Program-made: the position numbers and the translations under genes | In this document: positions 35,101 through 46,388 of the stretch, piece by piece | Numbering within the stretch: position 1 is the first letter of the stretch | How the letters are laid out: each line of letters opens with the position of its first letter | Notes under the pieces: generated by a model | What the model was told of the DNA's origin: nothing | The model's database searches: none | Seen by the model: only the letters and a program-made list of their open reading frames with translations | Source of the DNA: Siphonodentalium dalli | Taxonomy: Eukaryota; Mollusca; Scaphopoda; Gadilida; Siphonodentaliidae | DNA length: 64,000 nt | Direction of reading: 5' to 3' | NCBI GenBank assembly: GCA_032622095.1 | Contig: CP136066.1 | Coordinates: forward strand, 108,585,319 to 108,649,318

Positions 35101-37828
35101 AGTTACAGGTGCTTGTAAAGGAGAATTACAGGTGCTTGTATAGGAGATTTATAGGTGCTTGTATAGGAGATTTACAGGTGCTTGTATAGGAGATTTATAG
35201 GAGCTTGTATAGGAGATTTATAGGTGCTTGTATAGGAGAATTACAGGTGCTTGTATAGGAGATTTACAGGTGCTTGTATAGGAGATTTACAGGTACTTGT
35301 ATAGGAGATTTACAGGTACTTGTATAGGAGAATTACAGGTACTTGTATAGGAGATTTACAGGTGCGTGTATAGGATATTTAAAGGTGCTTGTATAGGAGA
35401 TTTACAGGTGCTTGTATTGTAGATTTACAGGTGCTTGTATTGGAGATTTACAGGTGCTTGTAAAGGAGATTTACAGGTGCTTGTATAGGAGATTTACAGG
35501 TGCTTGTATATGAGAATTACAGGTTCTTGTATAGGATATTTACAGGTGCTTGTATAGGATATTTACAGGTGCTTGTATATGAGAATTACAGGTGCTTGTA
35601 TATGAGATTTACAGGTGCTTGTATATGAGATTTACAGGTGCTTGTATAGGATATTTACAGGTGCTTGTATATGAGAATTACAGGTGCTTGTATAGGATAT
35701 TTACAAGTGCTTGTATTTACTTTAAATATATTTTATTGTGAATTATTCAATTTACAAAGGGATTGGGGTACAAGTTTCAGAAACTTACAGGAGACCCTCT
35801 CCCGAGTGCTTGTATATGAGAATTACAGGTGCTTGTATGGGATAATTACAGATGCTTGTATAGGAGATTTATAGGTGCTTGTATAGGAGATTGATAGGTG
35901 CTTGTATAGGAGATTTACAGGTGCTTGTATAGGAGATTTATAGGAGCTTGAACAGGAGATTTAAAGGTGATGTGCTTGTATTGGAGATGTATAGGTGCTT
36001 GTACAGGAGATTTAAAGGTGCTTGTATAGGAGATTTATAGGTGCTTGTATAGGATATTTATAGGTGCTTGTATAGGAGATTTATAGGTGCTTGTATAGGA
36101 TATTTATAGGTGCTTGTATAGGAGATTTATAGGTGCTTGTATAGGATATTTACAGGTGCTTGTATATAGAATTACAGGTGCTTGTAAAGGAGAATTACAG
36201 GTGCTTGTATAGGAGAATTACTGGTGCTTCTATAGGAGAATTACAAGTGCTTGTATAGGAGATTTAAAGGTGCTTGTATATGAGAATTACAGGTGCTTGT
36301 ATAGGATATTTACATGTTCTGTGCTTGTATTGGTTATTTACAAGTGCTTGTATTTACTTTAAACATATTTTATTGTGAATTATTCAATTTACAAAGGGAT
36401 TGGGGTACAAGTTTCAGAAACTTACAGGAGACCCATCTCCCGAGTGCTTGTATATGAGAATTACAGATGCTTGTATGGGATAATTACAGGTGCTTGTATA
36501 GGATATTTATAGGTGCTTGTATAGGATATATATAGGTGCTTGTATAGGAGATTTATAGGTGCTTGTATAGGAGATTTACAGGTGCTTGTATAGGAGAATT
36601 ACAGGTGCTTGTATGGGATAATTATAGGTACTTGTATAGGAGAGTCACAGGTGCTTGTATAGGAAAATTACAGGTGCTTATATAGGAGATTTACAAGTGC
36701 TTGTATAGGAGAGTCACAGATGCTTGTATAGGACAATTACAGGTGCTTATATAGGAGATTTACAAGTGCTTGTATAGGAGAGTCACAGGTGCTTGTACAA
36801 GTGAATTACAGGTGCTTGTATAGGAGATTTACAGGTGCTTTTATAGGAGATTTACAGGTGCTTGTATAGGAGAATTACAGGTGCTTGTATAGAATTACAG
36901 GTGCTTGTATAGGAGAGTTACAGGTGCTTGTATTGGAGAGTTACAGGTGCTTGTATAGGAGAATTACAGGTGCTTGTATAGGAGAGTCACAGGTGCTTGT
37001 ATAGGAGAGTCGCAGGTGCTTGTATAGGAGATTTACAGGTGCTTGTATAGGAGATTTACAGGTGCTTGTATAGGAGATTTACATGTGCTTGTATAGGAGG
37101 TTTACATGTGCTTGTATAGGAGAGTCGCAGGTGCTTGTATAGGAGAGTCGCAGGTGCTTGTATAGGAGAATTACAGGTGCTAGTATAGGAGGTTTACAGG
37201 TGCTTGTATAGGAGGTTTACATGTGCTTGTATAGGAGAATTACAGGTGCTTGTATATGAGATTTACAGGTGCTTGTATAGGAGGTTTACATGTGCTTGTA
37301 TAGGAGGTTTACATGTGCTTGTATAGGAGGTTTACAGGTGCTTGTATAGGAGGTTTACATGTGCTTGTATAGGAGAATTACAGGTGCTTGTATATGAGAT
37401 TTACAGGTGCTTGTATAGGAGATTTACATGTGCTTGTATAGGAGGTTTACATGTGCTTGTATAGGAGAGTCGTAGGTGCTTGTATAGGAGGTTTACATGT
37501 GCTTGTATAGGAGAGTCACAGGTGCTTGTATAGGAGGTTTACATGTGCTTGTATAGGAGAGTCGCAGGTGCTTGTATAGGAGAGTCGCAGGTGCTTGTAT
37601 AGGAGAGTCGCAGGTGCTTGTATAGGAGAATTACAGGTGCTTGTACAGGAGAGTCACAGGTGCTTGTATAGCAGAGTCACAGGTGCTCGTATAGGAGAGT
37701 TACAGGTGCTTTCATAGGAGATTTACAGGTGCTTGTATAGGAGATTTACAGGTGCTTGTATAGGAGAATTACAGGTGCTTGTATAGGAGAGTTACAGGTG
37801 CTGGTTTTGGAGAGTTACAGGTTCTTGA
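32173..37828 (+). repeat. 23-bp tandem array, about 230 units
   Basis: The unit is AGGTGCTTGTATAGGAGATTTAC with variants at a few positions (GAATTAC, GAGTCAC, GATATTTAC, TATATGAG, GTCGC, GGTTTAC). Blocks of one variant cluster: GAGTCAC near 33150-33350, GATATTTAC near 34440-35050, GGTTTACATG near 37080-37550. This indicates local amplification. A higher-order period of 115 bp (5 units) occurs near 34955-35070. Four near-identical inserts of about 97 bp interrupt it. Because 23 is not a multiple of 3, open frames are a 23-residue periodic peptide, not a gene. Confidence 0.95.
32589..32690 (+). repeat. Insert in the 23-bp array (four copies)
   Basis: The block TATTTACTTTAAACATATTT to GAGACCCTCTCCCGAGTGC recurs at about 34349-34445, 35711-35810 and 36347-36450 with only a few changes. 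Spacing is 1,760, 1,362 and 636 bp. Each lies in the same phase of the 23-bp repeat, so they spread by duplication of longer array segments, not by independent insertion. Confidence 0.85.
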
Positions 37829-38291
37829 AACAATTAATATTATAGTCTCTAGTTCCTGATGTTAAGACACTCACTATCGATGTGCGGTAGTAGTACTATC
37901 ATAGTACCACATGTATCACAGACTAATATTGTATCTACTTGATTCATCACTACATAACAGTGGTTTACATCTCAGATCATGTGTAGGTGTGTTTGATTGA
38001 CTACCACATAACAGCGGTTTACACGCGGTATCATGCTGATCTACAGAAGGGGGTATGCTGAGCATCCTAATCCAAGATTACATGAGAATCCCACAATTGG
38101 CTGTGCCAATGTAGTGTGGAGGAGGCATTGAACGCACGCATGTCTGACGATCTAATTATCATAGGTACCCTATATGCACTAAGCATCATGCTTGTTTAGC
38201 ATGATCAACACACTGATGGGCAAGGGGGCCATACTGCACAACCTTTAAAAGGGTACATTTTCCCAATTCAAACAAATGTACCTGTATATTA
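37829..38291. other. Spacer, nothing recognised
   Basis: Unique sequence after the array; a short direct echo (TCACTACATAACAGTGGTTTAC / ACCACATAACAGCGGTTTAC at about 37948 and 38000). No gene recognised. Confidence 0.4.
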
Positions 38292-38295
38292 TTAA

Positions 38296-38540
38296 CCCTT
38301 CCATGACTGGAGCTTTCTGAAATTTTGCGAAAAACCCGTCCTATGCATTTTATTATATATGAGAGTCTCTCATAGGGAGCCTTGCATATATAAGAGAACA
38401 CATTGGCCTATTAAACAATCTTTACCTTGAGTTTGTAAGCCAGTGCATTCTCTTATATATGGGAGACTCACATATATAAGAGAATGCACTGGCACAGGAT
38501 CTTTAATGCTGCACCAGTGCAGCTCCCATCATTCAAAGGT
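38296..38540 (+). mobile_element. TTAA double-palindrome MITE, right end degraded
   Basis: Left border TTAA then CCCTTCCATGACTGGAGCTT. It holds two successive hairpins built on CATTCTCTTATATATG / CATATATAAGAGAATG. Right end CAGCTCCCATCATTCAAAGG without the second TTAA. Confidence 0.75.
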
Positions 38541-38911
38541 GGCCCAGAAATTTCAGCATTGAAAATCAAATGACTGGCTTTTTTTCAAAAACTAATTTTC
38601 CATAAATAAAGCTAATCTAGTTTTTCATATAAACGTACATGCACATTTATTAATTTCATAGGTAATTTCCACCCGCACGTTATTTATTTGTGTCTGCCCT
38701 TTTATTTTATTTCCTCCCGCTGCCAGAAACTTGAGTATGTTTTCTTAACAAAAATAGTGGGGAGGAGTTTTTTCATATATTTTGGTGCCAGCTGTACATA
38801 ATTTATGTACCATTTGTTTAACTAGTTTCAACTGGCTTTTAGGATTCAGGGGGGTAAGGGGGACACCCTCATATAGACATTCAGAAAGAAGTCATTATGA
38901 ATTAAACTTAA

Positions 38912-40501
38912 CCCTTTAATGACAGGAGCTTCCTGAATTTTTGCGAAAACCCTGTGCCGATGCATTCTCTTATATATGGGAGTCGACCATTGGTTGCCTC
39001 GCATATATAAGAGAATACATTGGCCTAACAAATTTTATATTATTTTTTTATAATTGGTAAACAATGTAAGAAAAAATTAAAAATATGATAAAAAATTGGA
39101 AAAGAATGTAAGAAATAATGATAAAAAGTAAAACAAAATGTTAAAGAATGTAAGAAATGAAAGTGTCAATGACACTGTAGCTCAACTTGGAAAGGGAATA
39201 ATTTCATGTGTTACAGTCAATGGAGTGATTAGGAATGTGGAAAGTTGAAAGGCCTAGTTATGCAAAGAGTAAAATCCAAGATGGCCACTGGCAGCCATGT
39301 TTTTTTGCCGAATGACCCCAAAAAGACTCGTTCCCATCTACATGTCAATGTCAACATCCATTATAACTTTCATGATGATCAGACCAAAGGTACGACCTGT
39401 AGCCCGTGCCAAAGGATTTAGTCATGCAAAGAGTAAAATCCAAGATGGCTGCTGACGGCCATGTTTTTGGCCGAATGACCCCAGTACGACCTGTAGCCCG
39501 TGCTAATGGATTGAATTTTTAAATCCAAGATGGCCGCTGGCGGCCATGTTTTTTGCCGAAAGACCCCAAAATGACTCGTTCCCATCTACATGTCAACATC
39601 CATGACAAATTTCATAATGATCTGACCATGATAAAGAATGTAAAAAATTGTAAAAAAAATGATAAAATTATTAAAGAATGTAAGAAAAAATGATAAAATT
39701 GTTAAAGAATATATGACAAATGATAAGAATTGTTATACAATATAAGATAAAATTATAAAAAAATTATAAAAATTGTTAAATAATGTAAGAAAAAAGTTGT
39801 TAGGCCAATGTATTCTCTTATATAATCTATTATATATTTTGGAAGATCTGTCTGTGTGTGTGTGTGTCTGTGTGTGTGTCTGTCTGTAATCGATGGACTC
39901 GAAAACGGCCGAGCCGATTTCGATGAAACTTGGTATGTGTGGGTATTTTCGGCCGGGGAGTGACATGGGCCTATTAATTTGCCCGTGCGACGTGACCTTG
40001 AAATCGGGTAATTTCAAGGTCAAACGCCCGAATATCACGTGATTTCGATGAAACTTGGTATGTGGGGGTACTTTCGTATGGGGAGTCTCATAAGCATATT
40101 CATTTGCCCGTGTGATGTGACCTTGACATTGAAATCGAAATTTTATACTTAGGGTTACTTTTGTCAACTGAGTGTTTTGGACGGGTCAAATCGTGACCCC
40201 GACCTGAACTTGACCTTCAAAATGATCAATTCAGGGTCAAATCGGGTCAAATCGGATGGCTTTCGACGGGCAATTTTGTCGGGTACTTTTGTCGGGGCAG
40301 TGTTTTGGACTGGTCAAATCGTGACCCCACTTGACCTTGACCTTCAAAATGGACAATTCAAGGTCAAAGTCTGGACGAAGTCGGGTCACCTTCTAGTATA
40401 TCATATATACGAGGTGACTTAAGGTCAACTCGCATATATAAGAGAATGCATTGGCACAGGGTCTTTAATGTTGTGACAGTGCAGCTCCTGTCATGAAAGA
40501 G
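38912..40501 (+). mobile_element. Large TTAA MITE with tandem core and nested Helitron, 1.6 kb
   Basis: TTAA at 38908-38911 and 40502-40505. Ends CCCTTTAATGACAGGAGCT and AGCTCCTGTCATGAAAGAG are inverted. Inside: a palindromic half (38950-39025), an AAAGAATGTAAGAAAxAATG tandem region (39050-39165), a block of CCAAGATGGCC repeats (39240-39620), a second tandem region (39630-39800) and the second palindromic half. That half is split by the Helitron at 39826-40396. CCC ends at TTAA suggest piggyBac-like (or Kolobok) mobilisation. Confidence 0.75.
39826..40396 (+). mobile_element. Non-autonomous Helitron, 571 bp, second copy
   Basis: Starts TCTATTATATATTTTGGAAG, has a TG-rich microsatellite (39850-39885) followed by AATCGATGGACTCGAAAACG, and ends GTCGGGTCACCTTCTAG before T. 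Both ends match the copy at 24380-25102; the interior differs. It sits between A and T inside the palindrome TTATATAA/TATATC of the TTAA MITE. Confidence 0.85.
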
Positions 40502-40572
40502 TTAAAGTAGTCTTGTTCAACTTGCTGCAGAATATTATTCCAATTGGAAATATTCCCTAAGTCACACACCTC

Positions 40573-41930
40573 TAACGGAAGCTCCCCTCAAATAAAAATG
40601 ACTACAAACTTTGGAAAAATCATAAAATCAAACCACAAAATCTAATTAAGCCAGTAATTTTCTGTTGTAAATTCATTTACACAATTTATTTTTCTATCAT
40701 TCATCGAAAGTAATGTTAATCATCTGGAAATGAATACTGAGCCCAAATTCCAACTCTGGTAAATTAGTTTGAGTCACTGAAATAAGTGCTAAATATGCCT
40801 TTAAGTTTGTGTCGCTTAAGTTCCATAACTCTGTGACCAGGAATTGATTGAACTGAGACCTGGATGGAATTTTCTCTTTTGGGCCATATGAGGAAATGGT
40901 TTTAGAAGCCCAAACATGGTTTGATAATGGAGAGAGTAAGGGCAGTCAAATTATTTTATCATTAGAAGTATGAGAAGTATGTGGTAGACATTATCTTGTT
41001 GAGTCCGAGGTGATAGAAGTCAGTTATAGGAAGTACATGCCTAACATTTCCTGTTAAATGGTCAACATATAAACTACGACTGTAGCCAACATTTTGTTTC
41101 CTGCTGCACGCTGTTATCACATCGCTAACAGGAGCTCGGCCATTAAATAAAAATGCCCACAGCCCTGGCAAAATTTACGAGACAAACTGGAATTTTACCT
41201 CAGCCTCAGTTATATATTTATGCACATATGCAATTTAGTTGTATTTCCTTCATCGAAACTAATGTTAATATCAACTAGAGTCGGAAACGAAAATTGAGCC
41301 CAAATTTCAACTAAAAACTATGACTGGTAAAATTATTACAAACAGCTTCAGTGATTGAAACTATTGGCGCAAAATATGCTTATAATATTGGGTTTGTGTC
41401 GTGTATAAAGTTCCCACCAGTTAACCCTTACATGACTGGAGCTTCCTGAAATTTTGCAAAAACCCTGTGGCAATGCATTCTCCAATATATATATGCGAGT
41501 CTCTCATAGGGAGCCTCACATTAATAAGATAATATAATGGCAAAACAATATTTACCTTGACCTTATAATCCAGTGCATTCTCTTATATATGCGAGGCTCC
41601 CTATGGGAGACTTGCATATATAAGAGAATGCACTGGCACAGGATCCCGTCATGAAAGGGTTAAATGAGCAATTCTGTAACCAAGAGTTAAAAGGGAGCTG
41701 AATGGGTACAGACAATTTCATTTTATGTCTACGGAATGTTTGAGGAAATGGTTTGAGAGGCCCATACAAGGTTCATTAATAGTGAGAGTAATTAGGCAGT
41801 CAATATTTCATTAGAAGTATGAGTGGTAGACATTATCTTCTCGAGTCCAGTGTGATTGAAGTAAGTTATAGGAAGTACAAGCCTAACATTTCCTGTATAA
41901 TGGTCAACATAACAACGGATACATTGTACA
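40573..41930 (+). repeat. Tandem segmental duplication with a MITE in the second copy
   Basis: Copy A (about 40573-41110) and copy B (about 41115-41930) share, in order: AGCTC...AAATAAAAATG, TTCATCGAAA.TAATGTTAAT, GAGCCCAAATT, TTTGTGTCG, GAGGAAATGGTTT, AGAAGTATGAG, GGTAGACATTATCTT and CCTAACATTTCCTGT. Copy B is longer because the TTAA MITE at 41425-41659 interrupts it where copy A reads GTTCCATAACTCTGTGACC. Confidence 0.75.
41425..41659 (+). mobile_element. TTAA double-palindrome MITE, complete, 235 bp
   Basis: TTAA at 41421-41424 and 41660-41663. Ends CCCTTACATGACTGGAGCTT and CCCGTCATGAAAGGG. Two hairpins lie inside: one around CTCTCATAGGGAGCCTC, the other around GAGGCTCCCTATGGGAG. This is one of the best-preserved members of the family. 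Confidence 0.88.
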
Positions 41931-42470
41931 GCTAGCAGGTCACCATGGTACAGTGTTAATCCCATAGCCAATTCCAAAATCAATATAATCTGATTGATTC
42001 TTACACATATCAATATCAGAACGTAACGGCTGACTGATGAGCTGATCGAGGGCACCGAGGGTGGTAAAGCATGAAGTCTAAATCAGAATAGGTCATCAAA
42101 GTTGACCCTTGTATTATGAGGACGACTCATGAATATTCATCATGGTCCAGAATGAGTTTTCTCTGCTGAACAGGAATTAATTTCTGGTGTGTGCGTTTTC
42201 AAATTAATCAAGCATCCTGATATTCTGGTTGTAATATTGATTATTTGTTGGGTGTAATTGATTGGGCGGCTCAACGTAATCTGCATGTGACAGGCCAATA
42301 AGTTGATTTTAGAATCTGTTATTCATCTGTATTGTGCTAGGCATATCAAGTGATTGCCATGATAAACACCATGATGGGGGAATACCTCAAAATGTCACGA
42401 ATAGGATATTAAATTAACCAATCAAATGTGTGGTCACCAGGTTTTCCTATATAGACAAAAGGTCGACCAA
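41931..42470. other. Spacer, nothing recognised
   Basis: No gene or repeat family recognised; the open frame at 41792-42055 (minus) overlaps the duplication and has no domain. Confidence 0.35.
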
Positions 42471-42471
42471 C

Positions 42472-42852
42472 CAGAATGTCCCCCGACACAGTGGCTAACG
42501 GAAGGATCGGCTATGTTCGGAATAAATGTCATCACCCGGAAACCTCAATTATTGAAAATCAAGAAAATTGGCAAACTAAGGTAGAAAATCAGACATATCT
42601 GGTTTTTGAATTTTTAAAATTGGTTAATATCTGTTCAAGTTATTGCGCTAACGAACTGAAAATCAAGAAAAATTTGCAAAAATGGCAAGAACACGGCCAA
42701 AATGGGTCGAGCTAAACTCAGAATCGCAGGTTCCAATGAAAATGACAAGATTACAGGCTCGGACAAAGTTCCGGACGGACTGACAGACTCAGGCACGCAT
42801 GGACTTGGATTATTACTATACATGTAGTTCTCCGACAGAATGTCGGGGGAAA
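42472..42852 (+). repeat. Dispersed element with CCCCCGACA ends
   Basis: Bounded by AGAATGTCCCCCGACA on the left and CAGAATGTCGGGGG on the right (inverted TCCCCCGACA). The inside, with AAAATTGGTTAATATCTGTT and AAGTTATTGCGCTAACG, resembles the 161-bp repeats at 1640-2300. The open frame at 42476-42715 is a by-product. Confidence 0.5.
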
Positions 42853-43054
42853 AATTTCATTTTATAAGCAAGCTCAATATACTTCAAAATTTTTGACTGA
42901 CTACAATTGGATCCTGTGCCTGATATATACAATAAAATTCCATTCATATTAAGGTTAAAAAAAAAACCTATAAATGTTTTGGTGGACAGATATATTATTG
43001 CATATCTACTCAAAGCTGTTGTATTTGTAAAAGATAACTAATATATATTCAAAG

Positions 43055-43140
43055 CATCTTACCCTTTGATAACTGAATACTCACTGATGAGTAGTTACTT
43101 TGATTCATTTGTATGGTTGTACAGCTAAATAGTCAAATAA
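43055..43140 (-). repeat. Dispersed repeat (inverted copy of 4375-4512 / 8690-8830)
   Basis: The reverse complement contains ATGAATCAAAGTAACTACTC, ATCAGTGAGTATT and ATCAAAGGGTAAG, matching the two plus-strand copies. Confidence 0.6.
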
Positions 43141-43284
43141 ACGTCAAATGCTACACATGAATCATTGGACTGTTTCTCTGCTTGTAATAATCTGCTCATA
43201 GAGCCTCCCTACAAATAAAGAATGGACAATCCCAATGTTTACTTTAGAACTGAATGGAGGAATAAATTTGGTAATACGTGTTAA

Positions 43285-43519
43285 CCCTTCCATGACTGGA
43301 GCTTCTTGAAATTTTGTGAAAACCCTGTGCCAATGCTTATCTTATATATGCGAATCTCCCAAAGGGAGCCTCGCATATATAAGAGAATACATTGGTCTAA
43401 CAATATGTATCTTGACCTTGTAAGCCAGTCCATTCTCTTATATATGCAAGGCTTCCTGTGGGAGACTCACATATATAAGAGAATGTACTGGACAGGATCT
43501 TTAATGCTACACCAGCACA
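43285..43519 (+). mobile_element. TTAA double-palindrome MITE, right-truncated
   Basis: TTAA at 43281-43284, then CCCTTCCATGACTGGAGC. Both hairpins are present; the right end stops at CTACACCAGCACAT without AAAGGG-TTAA. Confidence 0.75.
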
Positions 43520-44173
43520 TAGAAGGTGTTTTTAAGAGTACCATCCACACAAAGTTTCTGTGTTATAAAAGTTAATGATCTATTCAGGGTTCGAGACTTT
43601 GACGAGTTACAACAACAAAATATATCTATATCTAATTAAGGCCAATATAAATAAATAGCTTTTTTTCAGAGAAATGGGGCGGGAGGGTGAATTTTATTTT
43701 ATATATTACAATACGGTAATAGAATGATGACTCCCATCTAGACTAGAGGTAACCTTGAAGATAATCCATATCAAGTTTGGTGATGATCGGATGAGGGATG
43801 CGGCCTGTTGGGTGAGCCAAAGGAAATTGATGATAGACAGACGGGTGAATGGCAATGGCTCAAGCTTGATTTTGTTAACATGCTGAGGGGGACTCAAATA
43901 GGGTCAGCAGGGAATATAAATCCAGCATTTTTTTATATTTTTTTTATATTGTCCTTTAAATTAACAGAGTTTTTGGTTTTGTTCCACTAAAAAATGTGAT
44001 ATGGAAAATACTCGACCAACAAAATATCATTTTGTTGAAAATTTAACAAATAATTATTGGTGTCCCCCTAAATAATTGTAAATATATGAAATAAACAGAA
44101 AGAAAATTCATTATCAAACAAGACAGGTGGCACCTATCGTTCCAATTGTTGTATTTTAAATATTATATTTTAA

Positions 44174-44260
44174 CCCTATCATGACGGGAGACTCGTATAC
44201 ATTTTATAAAAGAGAATGCATCAGCACAGGATTTTCGCACACAGGAAGCTCAAGGAAGGA
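44174..44260 (+). mobile_element. TTAA MITE, internally deleted, 87 bp
   Basis: TTAA at 44170-44173 and 44261-44264; CCCTATCATGACGGGAG left end; only a fragment of one hairpin (AAGAGAATGCATCAGCACAGG) remains. Confidence 0.65.
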
Positions 44261-44306
44261 TTAAATAAAAAGTAAAATTGGTTCCATAAAAATTGACCTG
44301 GCACCA

Positions 44307-45273
44307 TAGTCCATGTCTGCTCGTACTAAAACCAGCTAAGATATTGGGATAGCGAGATGCTAGTTTTAGTACGAGAACATCCCGTTACCATTTGTAAGAC
44401 ATGAGTTACGGGTTAGTGACCAGCACACATAAAACCACAATTAAATACAAACAAATATACAATTGCGACAATAAACATGTTTATTCCATAGAAGACCAGA
44501 GAAGACATGATATTTTTTCTGAAAACCACATCAGTTGTCAATTGAAAGCAGTATTTTGATGTGAAAAGAGACATTTACCGCAGTGTTTACATATTTTTAA
44601 AAGTATGCGAACTCAATTGACCTCACGAAGTGACATCAGCGAAAATATTCTAGCAATCGTAAGGTAAACATAAACAAAACCATGTGGTCATAAATTGAAT
44701 TAATGGAATTTAATTCTATCAATTATACCTGGTAATTTGTAAATTTAAAATTGCATATATATTGCGAGACATTCTGTGTAAGAAATGTTAATTAATAAGT
44801 AATATAAGACCACTTACAATAAAAATAAAGACATAATAGTGATGGAATATATTAACAGGACACAATGTTTGAAGAAGGGTGCTTTTGATTGTTATGGGCA
44901 TATTCGATTGACGGCACAGAAGCCAAACTTAGCTGAATACATTTAATAAGGAACACTCCGGCTTTCAGCTAAAAGTAAACAAACTGATATTTAAGTCCTA
45001 ATAAACCGGAATATTCTATGTGTAATTTAACATGAAAGTTAGATTATTATACACCATTATGACCATAAGATGTCACTCTTTCTGATATATATAGCATCAG
45101 CTATTGATTTGTTAGGTAAAAATCAAGTAAAATAGACTACAATTTCCGCTACCAACACTGTGGCGTGGCCGTATCTCATGTCATACAAATGGTAACAGGA
45201 CGTTCTCGTACTAAAAATAGCATCTCGCTATCCCAATATCTTAGCTGGTTTTAGTATGAGCAGACTTGGACTA
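44307..45273. mobile_element. TIR element, 967 bp, ends TAGTCC
   Basis: TIRs of about 100 bp: left TAGTCCATGTCTGCTCGTAC continuing through CCAGCTAAGATATTGGGATA and AACATCCCGTTACCATTTGT. The right end at 45273 is its inverse with a few mismatches. Flanks (CCA / CTG) do not form an obvious duplication. No coding sequence in the AT-rich middle. The first bases resemble the TAGTCCGG foldback and the TAGTCGG transposon. Confidence 0.8.
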
Positions 45274-45589
45274 CTGGGATCCCAACTACATGTTTAACCC
45301 TTTTTCAAAATTTATTCCCCCATTCAGTTATAAAAGTATATATACATCGGAATAGTCTGTTCATCTGGAGGGATATTCAGGAAATATAAACAGACAACAT
45401 TTAACAGAAAGTGCAGAAGGATTCCTATAGACAATTGAGCTAGAATTACAACAAAGGGATACCAAAGTCAATCTTGATTTGGGACAGTAGAACAATAGCT
45501 ATGACAAGGGTTGCACATCAAAGATGGGTCTCATCGAGTTTTCTGCCCATATTAAAGAGAGAATCTGTCCAACCGAGAACCACTAAAAA

Positions 45590-45960
45590 TGAACAAACTA
45601 TATAAGGAACCATAGCTCAGAACAAAGGGTCATAACTCAAGTAAATAAATTGGACAAACCTGGTTTTCGAACTCGATAGAGATATTGTTGTGAAAGATCC
45701 ATATCCAAATATGAATGAAATTGGTTGACGTTTGGTTCACATAAACGGACATAAAATTGCTATAAATAAAATAAGTGGCATAACTCTGGTTAGAAAGTTG
45801 GGGCAGACCCGATTATTTGTGTACAGCTATCGCACGTGACAATAAACTCGCGGACACCCAAGTCCAGTTGTTGATAAAAAAAAACTTGACTAAAAAGTAA
45901 ATGACAAGATGGATGGACACACACATAACATAATGTGCCAAGTTTTTGAAAATATAGAAG
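45590..45960 (+). repeat. Dispersed CATAACTC-type repeat
   Basis: Contains GGTCATAACTCAAGTAAAT, ACCTGGTTTTCGAACTCG, GATATTGTTGTGA and a second CATAACTC about 160 bp later: the same family as 1640-2300. Confidence 0.65.
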
Positions 45961-46005
45961 CATGAAAAAATATCACATCTTCAGTCTACAGCAGTCTATA
46001 TTTAA

Positions 46006-46255
46006 CCATTTCATGACGGGAGCTGCGCTGGTGCAGCATTAAAGATCCTGTGCCATTGCATTCTCTTATATATGGGAGTGTCCCATAGCGAGCCTCGAAT
46101 AGATAATACACTGGCTTACAAGGTCAAGGTAAATATCATTAGGCAAATGTATTCTCTTATATATGCTAGGCTCCCTAGGGAGACTCGTATATATAAGAGA
46201 ATGCATTGGCACAGGGTTTTCGCGAAAATTTCAGGACTCTCCAGTCATGGAAGGG
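46006..46255 (-). mobile_element. TTAA double-palindrome MITE, minus orientation
   Basis: Left border TTAA at 46002-46005, then CATTTCATGACGGGAGCTGC. Right end CCAGTCATGGAAGGG followed by TTTA (decayed TTAA). Both hairpins are recognisable; the order of CTTACAAGGTCAAGGTAAAT is reversed relative to 38296-38540. Confidence 0.75.
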
Positions 46256-46352
46256 TTTAGTGTGCAGCTAATTAAATCAAGCTGTTTGTAGTCACATTTT
46301 CAGAACAGAACCTGTTATGGCATGCCTTGGAAATTAATGACCAATAGAATGG

Positions 46353-46388
46353 TGCATGCTCTTTAACGCTAACGTTAAAGAGCATGCA
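46353..46388. repeat. Perfect 16-bp stem hairpin, 4-nt loop
   Basis: TGCATGCTCTTTAACG, loop CTAA, then its exact reverse complement. Isolated, not part of the MITE next to it. Confidence 0.9.

Noticed and set aside
32474-35874. Periodic peptide frames (YRRFTGACIG-type, 23 residues)
   Set aside because: A 23-bp repeat yields the same peptide in all frames; frames stay open only where the TATATGAG variant happens to replace TATAGGAG in the right phase.
32173-37828. CRISPR-like appearance of a short repeat array
   Set aside because: Units are contiguous 23-mers with no unique spacers, in a eukaryotic context with no cas genes.
40177-40422. 81-codon frame in the Helitron
   Set aside because: Repetitive 'FGQIVTPLDLDLQNGQ'-type translation of non-coding Helitron sequence; no Rep or helicase motif.
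42020-42065. CTGATGAG resembling a hammerhead ribozyme core
   Set aside because: No GAAA core segment or closing stems at the needed distance; similar hits at 3098 and 43085 fail the same test.
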